DNA of 44,389 nucleotides from Acidobacteriota bacterium (GTDB lineage Bacteria > Acidobacteriota > Blastocatellia > Pyrinomonadales > Pyrinomonadaceae): positions 8,105 to 52,493 of the forward strand of contig JAFDVJ010000012.1 of the NCBI GenBank assembly GCA_018269075.1. Direction: 5' to 3'. The first letter of the stretch is position 1. The number at the start of each line of letters is the position of its first letter. A program made the translations under genes and the position numbers. Positions 9,434 to 17,124 of the stretch are shown here, one piece after another. A model generated the notes under the pieces. That model had not been told where the DNA came from and did no database searches. It saw only the letters and a list, made by a program, of their open reading frames with translations.

Positions 9434-10159
9434 ATGAACGGAATTGAAAGAAGATTACGGTTTCTGGAAATATATGCGGTCGTCTCGCTGCTCGTGATCG
9501 GCGTGCTGGCTCTTTCCGGTTTTACCCGGACGACGGAAAAATTCGCCGAGATCGACGTCGAGCGGCTCAACGTCCGCGAGAAGAACGGGCAGCTGGTGAT
9601 GGTCGCCGCGAACAGCGAGCGGATGCCCGACCCGGTGATCGACGGGCGGACGTGGAAGACCGAGCGGCCGGCGGGAATGCTGTTTTACAACGGGCTCGGC
9701 GACGAGGACGGCGGACTGGTCTTCGGGGCGGTCGAAGGCGGCGGCAAATACGGCGCTTATCACGGCCTTTCGTTCGACAAATTCAAACAGGCGCAGGCGC
9801 TGGCGCTCGTCTACAACGATCATTCGGGCCGGTATCGCGCGGGCCTGCAGATCTGGGACCGCCCGGAAACGCCGCTCTCCGACCTGCTCGCCCGGCGCGA
9901 AGAGATCGACCGGCTGCCGGACGGCGAAGCGAAAACGACGGCCCTCAAAAAGCTCGATGCGGACAATCCTTCGCCGACCCGCGTCTATGTCGGGAAAAAC
10001 GATGCGCGCGAATCCGAAGTGACGCTCTCGGACGACCGCGGCCGGCCGCGCCTCAGGATGATCGTCGGGGCCGACGGCACGCCGCGGCTCGATTTTCTGG
10101 ACGCCGGCGGCCGGGTCGTCTACAGTCTTCCGGACGACGCCTCGAAAAAGCGAAAATGA
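9434..10159 (+). CDS. Conserved hypothetical membrane-anchored protein
   Basis: 241 residues with a strong Shine-Dalgarno (GGGAGGA) 5 nt before the ATG. One N-terminal membrane segment (IYAVVSLLVIGVLALSGF, about 13-31) precedes a soluble part containing FAEIDVERLNVREKNGQL, PAGMLFYN, GGLVFGA and AGLQIWDRPETP. I recall this style of sequence as a conserved uncharacterised family with a "VERLNV/VEKDG" start and "PAGMLFFN" core, but I cannot assign a fold or activity. The C-terminal part has a repeated Asp-Gly pattern (SDDRGRPRLRM, GADGTPRLDFLD) suggesting short beta-hairpin repeats. It is probably monocistronic or cotranscribed with the next gene 124 bp downstream. Confidence 0.8.
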   Translation: MNGIERRLRFLEIYAVVSLLVIGVLALSGFTRTTEKFAEIDVERLNVREKNGQLVMVAANSERMPDPVIDGRTWKTERPAGMLFYNGLGDEDGGLVFGAVEGGGKYGAYHGLSFDKFKQAQALALVYNDHSGRYRAGLQIWDRPETPLSDLLARREEIDRLPDGEAKTTALKKLDADNPSPTRVYVGKNDARESEVTLSDDRGRPRLRMIVGADGTPRLDFLDAGGRVVYSLPDDASKKRK

Positions 10160-10283
10160 GCCGGCCCTCGCCGCAGGAATTCAGGCTCGTCCGCACCGGC
10201 GCGCTGGTGATGTGCGAAAAATAGAGCCTGCCGCGGCCGAAAAAGCCTTTCGATATTTTTCGGCGTCGATTATAATCGTTCAA

Positions 10284-10784
10284 ATGAAAAACATCATCGC
10301 CGCTTTGGCCTTTTCACTCATTCTTTTCGCCGCCGCGCAGGCGCAGACCGACGCGCTCGCGGCTCCCGATTCGAAAACGACGGACAAGACGGCCGCCGTC
10401 TCGAAATTCCGCGTCGGACAGACGTGGAGCTACCGGACGCGGCCCGGCGAAGAGGATTCCTATTTCATCGTCCTCCGGGTCGACGCCGATCCGAAGCTCG
10501 GCCCGATCGTCCATATCGCCCTCGAAAATCTGAAGATCAAAAACCGGCGGACTCGCAGCGGCCTCGTCACGCGGATCGCGCATCTCCCGTTCGCCGAAAG
10601 CGCGCTCGAGGAAAGCGCCGGCAAGCTGCTCAGGGAAAAAACCGCGCTGCCCGATTTTCGCGACGGCTACGACGAATGGAAAAAAGCCTTCGACGACAAA
10701 CGCGCCGGCATCTACACGGCGAGCCTCGACAAGGTCGTCGAGATCATCGAAAACGGCCTCAACGCCGAACAGCCGGAAAACTAG
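10284..10784 (+). CDS. Small exported hypothetical protein
   Basis: 166 residues from the ATG at 10284, which begins a clear signal peptide (MKNIIAALAFSLILFAAAQA) with a likely cleavage after AQA. An in-frame ATG at 10212 is less likely because it would bury the signal. The mature part contains FRVGQTWSYRTRPGEEDSYF and ends in a helical, charged region. No family was recognised. There is no Shine-Dalgarno; instead a consensus TATAAT (10271-10276) sits 7 nt upstream of the start codon, so the transcript may be leaderless. Confidence 0.75.
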   Translation: MKNIIAALAFSLILFAAAQAQTDALAAPDSKTTDKTAAVSKFRVGQTWSYRTRPGEEDSYFIVLRVDADPKLGPIVHIALENLKIKNRRTRSGLVTRIAHLPFAESALEESAGKLLREKTALPDFRDGYDEWKKAFDDKRAGIYTASLDKVVEIIENGLNAEQPEN

Positions 10785-10871
10785 CCGGCCCGGCGCGCAG
10801 CGCGGCTTCCGCCGGCGGATTGAAGTCGGATTCGAAAAATTCTTATTTTCAGCAACTTATGCGATTTCCGG

Positions 10872-12779
10872 TCAATTCCGGACGGGCGCGTCGGCGAGGC
10901 GCGCTTTTTTGAATTCGGGGTTGAGGCGGATCGCTTCCTGAAAATGTTTTTCGGCGAGCGCTTCCATCCCGACGTTCTGGAGCCGGAGACCGAGCACCCA
11001 GTGAAAGAGCGGATCTTCGGGCGTGTTGTCGGCGGCCTGTTTTTCGTGGACGAGCGCCTCGTCGGTCCGGCCGGCGGCCATCGCCGCGCCGGCCAGCAGG
11101 TCGTTGGCGAGCGCGAAATCCGAATTGAGACCGACCGCGTCGTTCCAGGCGGCCTGCGCTTCGTCGCGGCGGCCGAGCATCCAGAGCGCCTCGCCGCGCT
11201 CCTCGTGCGCGAGGACGAGCTCGGGCGCTTCTTTGAGCGCGCCGTCGAGACTCGCGAGCGCCTCATTGTAACGCCGGAGCCGGTTGAGGATCGCGCCCTG
11301 ATAGTACAGACTGAGGGCGCGCGGCGCGCCGGTCTGCCGCGCGGCGGCGAGCCCGAGCAGCCGGACGGCTTCCGGACTGTTGCCGTTGAGATATTCGAGC
11401 CACGCGAATTTCGGGAGCGCTTCGGTGTTGGTCAAGAGCCCGGCGGCGCGCGCCGCGCCGAAATGACGGCGGCCGGCCTCGATGTTCTCGCGGTCGGCGG
11501 CGCTCAGCCAGCGGGCCGGGTTCGTCCGCGCGAGCGCGAGCTCGTCCGGGATCCGGACATCCTGATACGCGCGCGCGCCGGCCGCCTCGTGATAGCGGAC
11601 GTAGCCGCTGTGCGCGTTGAGGCCGAGCCAGAGCGCGGCGAAGCCGAGAAAGACCCAGCCGGCCGTCTTCAGTTTACCGCCGGCCTTCAGGTTATAGCGG
11701 TAAAACGAGAGATCGCCCGCCCGGAAAAGCCGGACGACGCGCATCGCGAGATAGGTCGAAACGGACGCGATGCCGAGCGCCATCAGCATCGGGACGAGCT
11801 GGTAGACGTCCCAGACCGCCCAGAGGCTCGCCGCGAAGACGAGCGCCGCGGCCAGTTCTTCGGGCCACGTCAGCGAATACTGGCGGGCCGCTCTTTTGCC
11901 GGCGCCGAGCGACGGCCGGCCGAAGCCGAAATAAAGCGCGTCGTTCGGGCAGACGCTGACGCAGTCCATGCATTTCATACAGCCGCGGTCGACGACCATC
12001 CCGTAATCCCTGACTTCGGCGTGGACGAGGACGTTCGACGTGCAGACCGCCGTGCAGTGGCCGCATTCCTGGCAGGCGTCCTTGTTGACGCGGATCCGGC
12101 CGGGCGCGAGCCGGTCGGCGAGCTCGAAAAAGCCGCCGTACGGGCAGGCGTAGGTGCAGAAGCCCTTCGAGCCGAGAAAATAAACGGTCATAAAGCCGCA
12201 GACGAAGAGAAACGGGAAGACGACGCCGAGCGGCGGAAACGTCGCCCAGTATTCGCTGGTGATCAGATGGTTCGTAAACTCCGGGATCAGCGGCTCGTTT
12301 TTCGGCGCGGCGAGAAAGCGCGCGAAGGTCGGCCAGACGAACATATAAAGCGCCGTCAGGAGCGGCACGAAGACGAGCAGTCGCGAGCGGAACGGGCGCG
12401 GCCGCAGCCCGACCTTCTTGAGCAGCCACGCGCAGAGGTCCTGCAGCGCGACGATATGACAGCCCCAGCCGCAGACGAAGCGCCCGAAGACGAGCGTCGC
12501 CAGAATCGCTAAAGTAAAGAAAATAAAGCCCGCGTTGACCGTCCCGCGCTGGAGCGTGGCCATCGTTTCCGAGGGTTCGATCGGCGAGAGCGTGCGGCCC
12601 GTCCAGAGCCATTGCGCGATGTGCGCGATCATCAACAGCGTCAGGCCGATGAGCACGGCCGCCCGCCACGGGCTGACGCGCGATTTGCGGATCGGATTTT
12701 TGCCGGCGTCGACGGGCAGCACCGGCAGTTCGATCGACCGCCCTTTTTTCGTTTCGGAGCTTTGACAACCATTTTTCAT
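10872..12779 (-). CDS. Membrane 4Fe-4S protein (NapH/NosR/CcoG-like) with C-terminal TPR domain
   Basis: 635 residues. The N-terminal half has membrane helices (about 37-55 and 82-100) and the family's paired cysteine motifs: VCGWGCH (about 104-109) and CTYACPYGG (about 208-216). Two ferredoxin-type clusters follow, CQECGHCTAVC (about 236-246) and CMKCMDCVSVCP (about 268-279). More membrane helices lie at about 303-345 and 372-392. The last 200 residues are alpha-helical TPR-like repeats (ALSLYYQGAILNRLRRYNEA, VLAHEERGEALWMLGRRDEA). Members of this group pass electrons between quinol and periplasmic or membrane redox partners, or assist cytochrome oxidase assembly. The TPR tail suggests docking to a partner. 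No terminal reductase gene lies next to it, so the acceptor is unknown. Confidence 0.85.
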   Translation of the reverse strand: MKNGCQSSETKKGRSIELPVLPVDAGKNPIRKSRVSPWRAAVLIGLTLLMIAHIAQWLWTGRTLSPIEPSETMATLQRGTVNAGFIFFTLAILATLVFGRFVCGWGCHIVALQDLCAWLLKKVGLRPRPFRSRLLVFVPLLTALYMFVWPTFARFLAAPKNEPLIPEFTNHLITSEYWATFPPLGVVFPFLFVCGFMTVYFLGSKGFCTYACPYGGFFELADRLAPGRIRVNKDACQECGHCTAVCTSNVLVHAEVRDYGMVVDRGCMKCMDCVSVCPNDALYFGFGRPSLGAGKRAARQYSLTWPEELAAALVFAASLWAVWDVYQLVPMLMALGIASVSTYLAMRVVRLFRAGDLSFYRYNLKAGGKLKTAGWVFLGFAALWLGLNAHSGYVRYHEAAGARAYQDVRIPDELALARTNPARWLSAADRENIEAGRRHFGAARAAGLLTNTEALPKFAWLEYLNGNSPEAVRLLGLAAARQTGAPRALSLYYQGAILNRLRRYNEALASLDGALKEAPELVLAHEERGEALWMLGRRDEAQAAWNDAVGLNSDFALANDLLAGAAMAAGRTDEALVHEKQAADNTPEDPLFHWVLGLRLQNVGMEALAEKHFQEAIRLNPEFKKARLADAPVRN

Positions 12780-12823
12780 AAATCGAATTCGGTTCGGCGC
12801 GACAGGCGCGAGGGGAAATAAGT

Positions 12824-12829
12824 ATTATA
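12824..12829 (-). promoter_or_regulatory. Candidate -10 element for the Fe-S/TPR gene
   Basis: The minus strand carries an exact TATAAT about 45 nt upstream of the ATG at 12779. No good -35 is present at 16-18 nt, so this may need an activator or be fortuitous. The gene has no evident Shine-Dalgarno. Confidence 0.35.
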
Positions 12830-12899
12830 CAGGACTTGATTAAAGTACCTAAAAGAGTGTATAAGAATAAAGTTAAAATCTACTGAAACCAAATATCTA

Positions 12900-12928
12900 T
12901 TGACAAGCTGAAACGTCGCAAATATCAT
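12900..12928 (+). promoter_or_regulatory. Strong sigma-70-type promoter of the 13080 gene
   Basis: TTGACA (12900-12905, exact consensus), a 17-nt spacer, and TATCAT (12923-12928, 5/6). Transcription should start near 12935 and give a leader of about 145 nt. The leader holds a perfect 8-bp hairpin with a 7-nt loop (12988-13010). Confidence 0.7.
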
Positions 12929-13079
12929 TTTTTAATCCCCTTGAGTTTCGGCGAGTGGGATTTTCCTGCTAATGACGTTTTTGGGTTCGCCGTCGTTTTC
13001 ATCGACGGCGCGGCTTGTCGATAGAAATAAATCCGAGTTGAAAAGTTTGTGCAGCCCGTGCGGCTGAAAGTCTAAGATT

Positions 13080-15155
13080 ATGCTAAAAAAAATACTTGTT
13101 GCGTCGCTCCCGCTAATTTTGCTGATCGGTAACGTCTGCGCCCAATCGCTGGGCTCGAAGGACGTCAATTCCGGGACGCTCGAAAAAATGATCGTCGCGA
13201 GCGGCAGCGTTTCGATGGAGGTCGATCTGAACCGGCTCAACGGCATCCGCGTGAAAAATGTTCAGCCGACCGAACTGCGTTTCGAAACCGAGCGCAATGC
13301 TTTCTTTACGGTGCTCGTTTTCAACAACGAGCTGCGCGGGCCGCTGCCGAGCGCGATGGGCATCGTCCCGCAGAATTCGGCCGCGCTGCCGTCCAAGCTG
13401 AACGCCTCGTTCAACCAGCTCGTGATCGAGAATATGTCGTGGGGCGAATCTTACGATCTCGTCGTCCGTGACGGCAAGACCGGTTTCGTCTTCTTCAACA
13501 TCGAAGGCCAGCAATATACTTACGAGCCGTCCGAACACCGCCTGACCGCGCAGTCGGGCCGCCTCCTCGTTTCGAAGGAATTCGCGAGCGCGATCGGCCG
13601 CCCGTCGGAAGCCGGCGTCGAAATCGGCAAGATCTCGTTCGACACGATCCTCCGCCCGATCGAGGTGACCAATTACGTCGACGGCGAAGTCAAATCGGAA
13701 ACGATGCCGACGGTCTCCTTCGCGGGCTCGACGCCGGGTCCGGACGTCGTCGTCGGCGACCTGTCGGGACTCGCGCAGTTCGGCAGCAGCGTCGGCACGC
13801 AGGTCGGTCTCGCGGTCGGCACCGATTCGTGCAACTTCGGCACGGTCGATCTGAACTGGTTCGCCCTGCCGAGCGTCGACCACCCGGTGATCCCGCAGAA
13901 CCTTTACCGGATGAGCGGCGGCGCGAGCAACAACGACCGCTTCGAACAGATCGGTCAGTCGAACGTCAAGCACGCCTTCACGGCGCTGACGAACAACATC
14001 TGCAGCCTCGGCTGCAACGGCGTCGGTTCGACGCATCTCGGCTCGGGCTGCTCGGATCCGTATTCGGCGAGTCTCAACGCCGGTCCGAATCTCGGCTCGC
14101 GCGCGTGGATCAACCCGTTCACCGGCGCTTACCCGAGCACCGCGAACGACCATACCGGCCACACGCACACCGGCCCGTCGCACCGCATCCTGACGGAGAT
14201 CAACGATCTCAGCACGACGCTCAACGCGGGCGCGACCTACTACGCCGAAGCGCAGTACATCACGCCGCACGAATACGCGTGGTGCCAGGCCAACCCGACG
14301 CAGTGCAATATGAACAACAACGTTTCGTATCGCCAGTACAGCGTGACCGGCACGACCAGCTTCAGCTTTACGCCCGTCAGCACGACGCAGCGGCAGAAAA
14401 CGGCGGTCACCGCCTGGACCGGCTCGACGCTCGTCCCGATCCAGCCGGCTCCGGGACAGGACGGCATCGGTTCGATTTCCTACAAGGTGACGAACCCGTC
14501 GCCCGGCGTCTGGCATTACGAATACGCGATCTATAACCAGAATATGGACCGCGGCATCCAGTCGTTCAGCATCCCGCTCGGCAGCGGCATCACGCTCAGC
14601 AACTTCGGCTTCCATATGCCGCCGCAGCAGCCCGGCTGGGCGAACGACGGCACGGTCGGCAACGCCGGCTTCAGCAGCACGCCGTGGTCGCCCGTGACGA
14701 CGGCGGATTCGGTCACCTGGAGCTCGGAAACCTTTGCCCAGAACCAGAACGCGAACGCGATCCGCTGGGGCACGCTCTACAACTTCCGGTTCGATTCGAA
14801 CCGTCCGCCGCAGGCGGTCAACGCGACGCTCGGCTTCTTCAAGACCGGCACGCCGATCACCGTCGCGATTCAGGGCCCGACCCCGGTCGCGGCCGTCAAC
14901 GTGACGGTTTCGGGACGCGTCGTCTCGGCCGAAGGTCTCGGCGTCCGCAACGCCCGCGTGGCGATCACCGGCCCGAACAATTTCTTCCGCTGGGCCACGA
15001 CCAACAGCTACGGCTACTACTCGATCGACAACGTGCTGACCGGCGCGACCTACACGATCAGCGCCACGGCCAAGGGAATGACGTTCACGCCGCAGAGTAT
15101 GCCGGTTTCGGACAACATCACGAATATGAACCTGACCGGTTCGTCGGCACCATAA
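13080..15155 (+). CDS. Exported protein with shared C-terminal CarboxypepD_reg-like domain
   Basis: 691 residues with a signal peptide (MLKKILVASLPLILLIGNVCA). Residues about 20-600 are not recognised. They include a Cys-containing segment (NNICSLGCNGVGSTHLGSGC), a His-rich stretch (DHTGHTHTGPSHR, about 352-364) and beta-rich sequence with WHYEYAIYNQNMDRG. The last 80 residues (about 610-691) are a beta-sandwich of the carboxypeptidase-regulatory type (VSGRVVSAEGLGVRNARVAI, TTNSYGYYSIDNV), the same terminal domain found in three other exported proteins here. The His-rich loop could bind metal. Function unknown; likely extracellular or surface associated. Expressed from its own strong promoter and ending before a strong terminator. 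Confidence 0.8.
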   Translation: MLKKILVASLPLILLIGNVCAQSLGSKDVNSGTLEKMIVASGSVSMEVDLNRLNGIRVKNVQPTELRFETERNAFFTVLVFNNELRGPLPSAMGIVPQNSAALPSKLNASFNQLVIENMSWGESYDLVVRDGKTGFVFFNIEGQQYTYEPSEHRLTAQSGRLLVSKEFASAIGRPSEAGVEIGKISFDTILRPIEVTNYVDGEVKSETMPTVSFAGSTPGPDVVVGDLSGLAQFGSSVGTQVGLAVGTDSCNFGTVDLNWFALPSVDHPVIPQNLYRMSGGASNNDRFEQIGQSNVKHAFTALTNNICSLGCNGVGSTHLGSGCSDPYSASLNAGPNLGSRAWINPFTGAYPSTANDHTGHTHTGPSHRILTEINDLSTTLNAGATYYAEAQYITPHEYAWCQANPTQCNMNNNVSYRQYSVTGTTSFSFTPVSTTQRQKTAVTAWTGSTLVPIQPAPGQDGIGSISYKVTNPSPGVWHYEYAIYNQNMDRGIQSFSIPLGSGITLSNFGFHMPPQQPGWANDGTVGNAGFSSTPWSPVTTADSVTWSSETFAQNQNANAIRWGTLYNFRFDSNRPPQAVNATLGFFKTGTPITVAIQGPTPVAAVNVTVSGRVVSAEGLGVRNARVAITGPNNFFRWATTNSYGYYSIDNVLTGATYTISATAKGMTFTPQSMPVSDNITNMNLTGSSAP

Positions 15156-15163
15156 CGACGGCG

Positions 15164-15434
15164 GATTTCGGATTTCGGATTTCGGATTTCGGATTGGTCT
15201 TTTGGGAAAAGAGATTTCCGACCGAGAAAAGATTCCGGGCCGAATCCGAACCGCAGCAATAAAAAAGCAAAGGCGACCGCCCGCGGTCGCCTTTGCTTTT
15301 TCTCTTTCTTACTTTGCGAACGAGAAGACCGCCCCCGGCGGTCTTCAAAAATTTACACTACCTTTTACTCATCGTCACCGTCTTCTCTGCTCTCCCCGGA
15401 CCAATCCGAAATCCGAAATCCGAAATCCGAAATC
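15164..15434. repeat. Inverted-repeat element with tandem 7-bp arms
   Basis: Left arm 15164-15199 and right arm 15399-15434 are perfect 36-bp inverted copies made mostly of tandem GGATTTC units and ending in GGATTGGTC. They enclose 199 bp holding a terminator and a second hairpin (15324-15346). No reading frame of note lies inside. The structure resembles a non-autonomous mobile or recombination-generated element. Confidence 0.75.
15262..15301. terminator. Rho-independent terminator after the 13080 gene
   Basis: Perfect 18-bp inverted repeat (15262-15279, 15284-15301) with a 4-nt loop. The arms start with A5 and end with T5, so it can work in both directions. It is followed by a perfect 10-bp hairpin at 15324-15346 (GAAGACCGCC arms, 3-nt loop) that lacks a T-run on the plus strand. 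Confidence 0.8.
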
Positions 15435-15589
15435 GATTAATCTTTTCCCGTTTTCTGCCGATAAGTCGAGCGGAGCAGCGTATTGCCTTCGCTACGACCG
15501 TGCATCTCGAAAGTCGGCGGCCGCCGCCGAAACAACAAGGAAAAGTCCCCGCCTAAACTCAAATCTTTACGTTTAAGGAAGTAATTACA

Positions 15590-16906
15590 ATGTATAAAAC
15601 CAAGAATCTGACCTTACTCGCGACCCTGCTGGCGTTTTTTCTGACGCCGGTCCTGTTCGCGCAGCAAGCTTCTTCGGAAGGCTCCCGGACGGCGGCGGGC
15701 AATCCCGTCTCCGTTTCATTACCGAGTTTTAACGCGTCGCCGGGGACGACCGTCGCGGTGCCGGTGACGGTCGGCGATCTGACCGGCCGCAACGCGATCT
15801 CGTTCGATTTCGAAGTCCGCTTCGATCCGGCCGTCCTGCGTCCCGTCGCCGCCGCGCCGACCTCGAACGCCGGCACGCTGAGCAGCAGCTTCGTCATCAC
15901 GGCGAACCCGAATCTTTCCGGCCGCCTGCTCGTTTCGGGCTTCAACGCCTATCCGCTGAGCGGTCAGGGCACGCTGCTGAACCTCAATTTCGAGGTCGTC
16001 GGCCAATCGGGCGCGACGCCGCTGACGTGGCAGTCGTTTATGTTCAACGAGGGCAATCCGGCGTCGACCGCCGCCGCCGGACAGTTCACGGTCGCCGCCG
16101 CCCGCGCGCTCAAGAGCGCTTACGACTTCGACGGCGACGGCCGCACCGATCTCGGCGTCTTCCGGCCGACCGACCGCTTCTGGTATATGTTCCGGACGTC
16201 GGCCGGCTTCGCGGCGTCGCCGTTCGGCCTGTCGACCGACCGGATCGTGCCGGCCGATTATGACGGCGACGGCAAGACCGATCTCGGCATCTTCCGCGAC
16301 GGCCAGTGGTTCTGGCTCAACAGCTCGACCGGAACCTACAGCTTCGTCACTTTCGGCCTCGCGGGCGACACGCCCGTGCCCGCCGACTACACGGGCGACG
16401 GCAAGGCCGATCCGGCGATCTTTCGCGGCGGCGTCTGGTACATCCTGAACGCGGCTTCGGGCCAGAGCTCGATCGTCTCGTTCGGGCTCGCTACGGACAA
16501 ACCGGTGGTCGGTGATTTCGACAACGACGGCAAAGCCGATCAGGCGGTCTTCCGCAACGGCCAGTGGCTCATCAACCGGTCGTGTCTCGGCCCGACGACC
16601 GCGCAGTTCGGACAGACCAACGACCGGCCCGTGGCCGGCGATTTCGACGGCGACGGCAAGGCCGATCTCGGCGTTTTCCGCAACGGCGTCTGGTATCTGA
16701 TGCGGAGCACGCAGGGACTCTTCGCGCTCCAGTTCGGCATCGCCACCGACACGCCGATCGCGGCCGACTACGACGGCGACGGCAAGACCGACATCGCGGT
16801 CTTCCGCAACGGCGTCTGGTACCAGTTCCGCTCGCTCAAAGGCTTTGCCTCGATCCAGTTCGGCGTCTCGACGGACAAGCCCGTCCCGGCCGCCTACCAG
16901 CAATAA
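15590..16906 (+). CDS. Exported cohesin-like plus FG-GAP/VCBS repeat protein
   Basis: 438 residues, Shine-Dalgarno AAGGAAG about 10 nt before the ATG. Signal peptide (about 1-25, ending LFAQQ). Residues about 38-172 form a cohesin-like beta-sandwich (VPVTVGDLTGRNAISFDFEV, LLVSGFNAYPLSGQGTLLNL, FMFNEGNP). From about 176 to the end are six FG-GAP/VCBS units of about 43 residues, each with a Ca-binding-type loop (DFDGDGRTD, DYDGDGKTD, DYTGDGKAD, DFDNDGKAD, DFDGDGKAD, DYDGDGKTD) followed by VFRxGxWY. Together they would make an integrin-alpha-like propeller, closed by the C-terminal strand DKPVPAAY. Likely secreted, calcium dependent, for adhesion or docking. The cohesin-like domain matches those of the two following minus-strand proteins. 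Confidence 0.85.
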   Translation: MYKTKNLTLLATLLAFFLTPVLFAQQASSEGSRTAAGNPVSVSLPSFNASPGTTVAVPVTVGDLTGRNAISFDFEVRFDPAVLRPVAAAPTSNAGTLSSSFVITANPNLSGRLLVSGFNAYPLSGQGTLLNLNFEVVGQSGATPLTWQSFMFNEGNPASTAAAGQFTVAAARALKSAYDFDGDGRTDLGVFRPTDRFWYMFRTSAGFAASPFGLSTDRIVPADYDGDGKTDLGIFRDGQWFWLNSSTGTYSFVTFGLAGDTPVPADYTGDGKADPAIFRGGVWYILNAASGQSSIVSFGLATDKPVVGDFDNDGKADQAVFRNGQWLINRSCLGPTTAQFGQTNDRPVAGDFDGDGKADLGVFRNGVWYLMRSTQGLFALQFGIATDTPIAADYDGDGKTDIAVFRNGVWYQFRSLKGFASIQFGVSTDKPVPAAYQQ

Positions 16907-16946
16907 TTTTCCGCACCTCGCGCGAATTAATGACCGTACCTCATAA

Positions 16947-16984
16947 AAAAAAGAGGCGGAGATCTCAGTCTCCGCCTCTTTTTT
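16947..16984. terminator. Rho-independent terminator after the cohesin/FG-GAP gene
   Basis: Perfect 16-bp arms (16947-16962 and 16969-16984), loop TCTCAG. The A6 and T6 ends make it usable on either strand, consistent with convergent genes on both sides. Confidence 0.85.
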
Positions 16985-16989
16985 AGTTT

Positions 16990-17113
16990 AGGAAGTTTTG
17001 GAAGTTAGGAAAGTGTCGGAGGTTTTGGGAAGTCACGGAAGTTTCGAAAGCTTCGAAAGAGCTTTTTTCTTCCCAAACTTCCTAAACTTCCCAAACTTCC
17101 CAAACTTCCCCAA
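16990..17113. repeat. Degenerate 8-9-bp tandem repeat arranged as an imperfect inverted pair
   Basis: The left side carries variants of GGAAGTTTT/GGAAGTTA and the right side regular AAACTTCCC units. Right-hand units are nearly identical while left-hand units have diverged. The intergenic stretch between the two convergent genes (16907-17124) holds this, the terminator and nothing else that I see. Confidence 0.6.
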
Positions 17114-17124
17114 CTATTTCACCG

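Noticed and set aside
15164..15434. Insertion sequence
   Set aside because: Long inverted repeats but no transposase frame inside and no target duplication that I could see; kept as a non-autonomous repeat.
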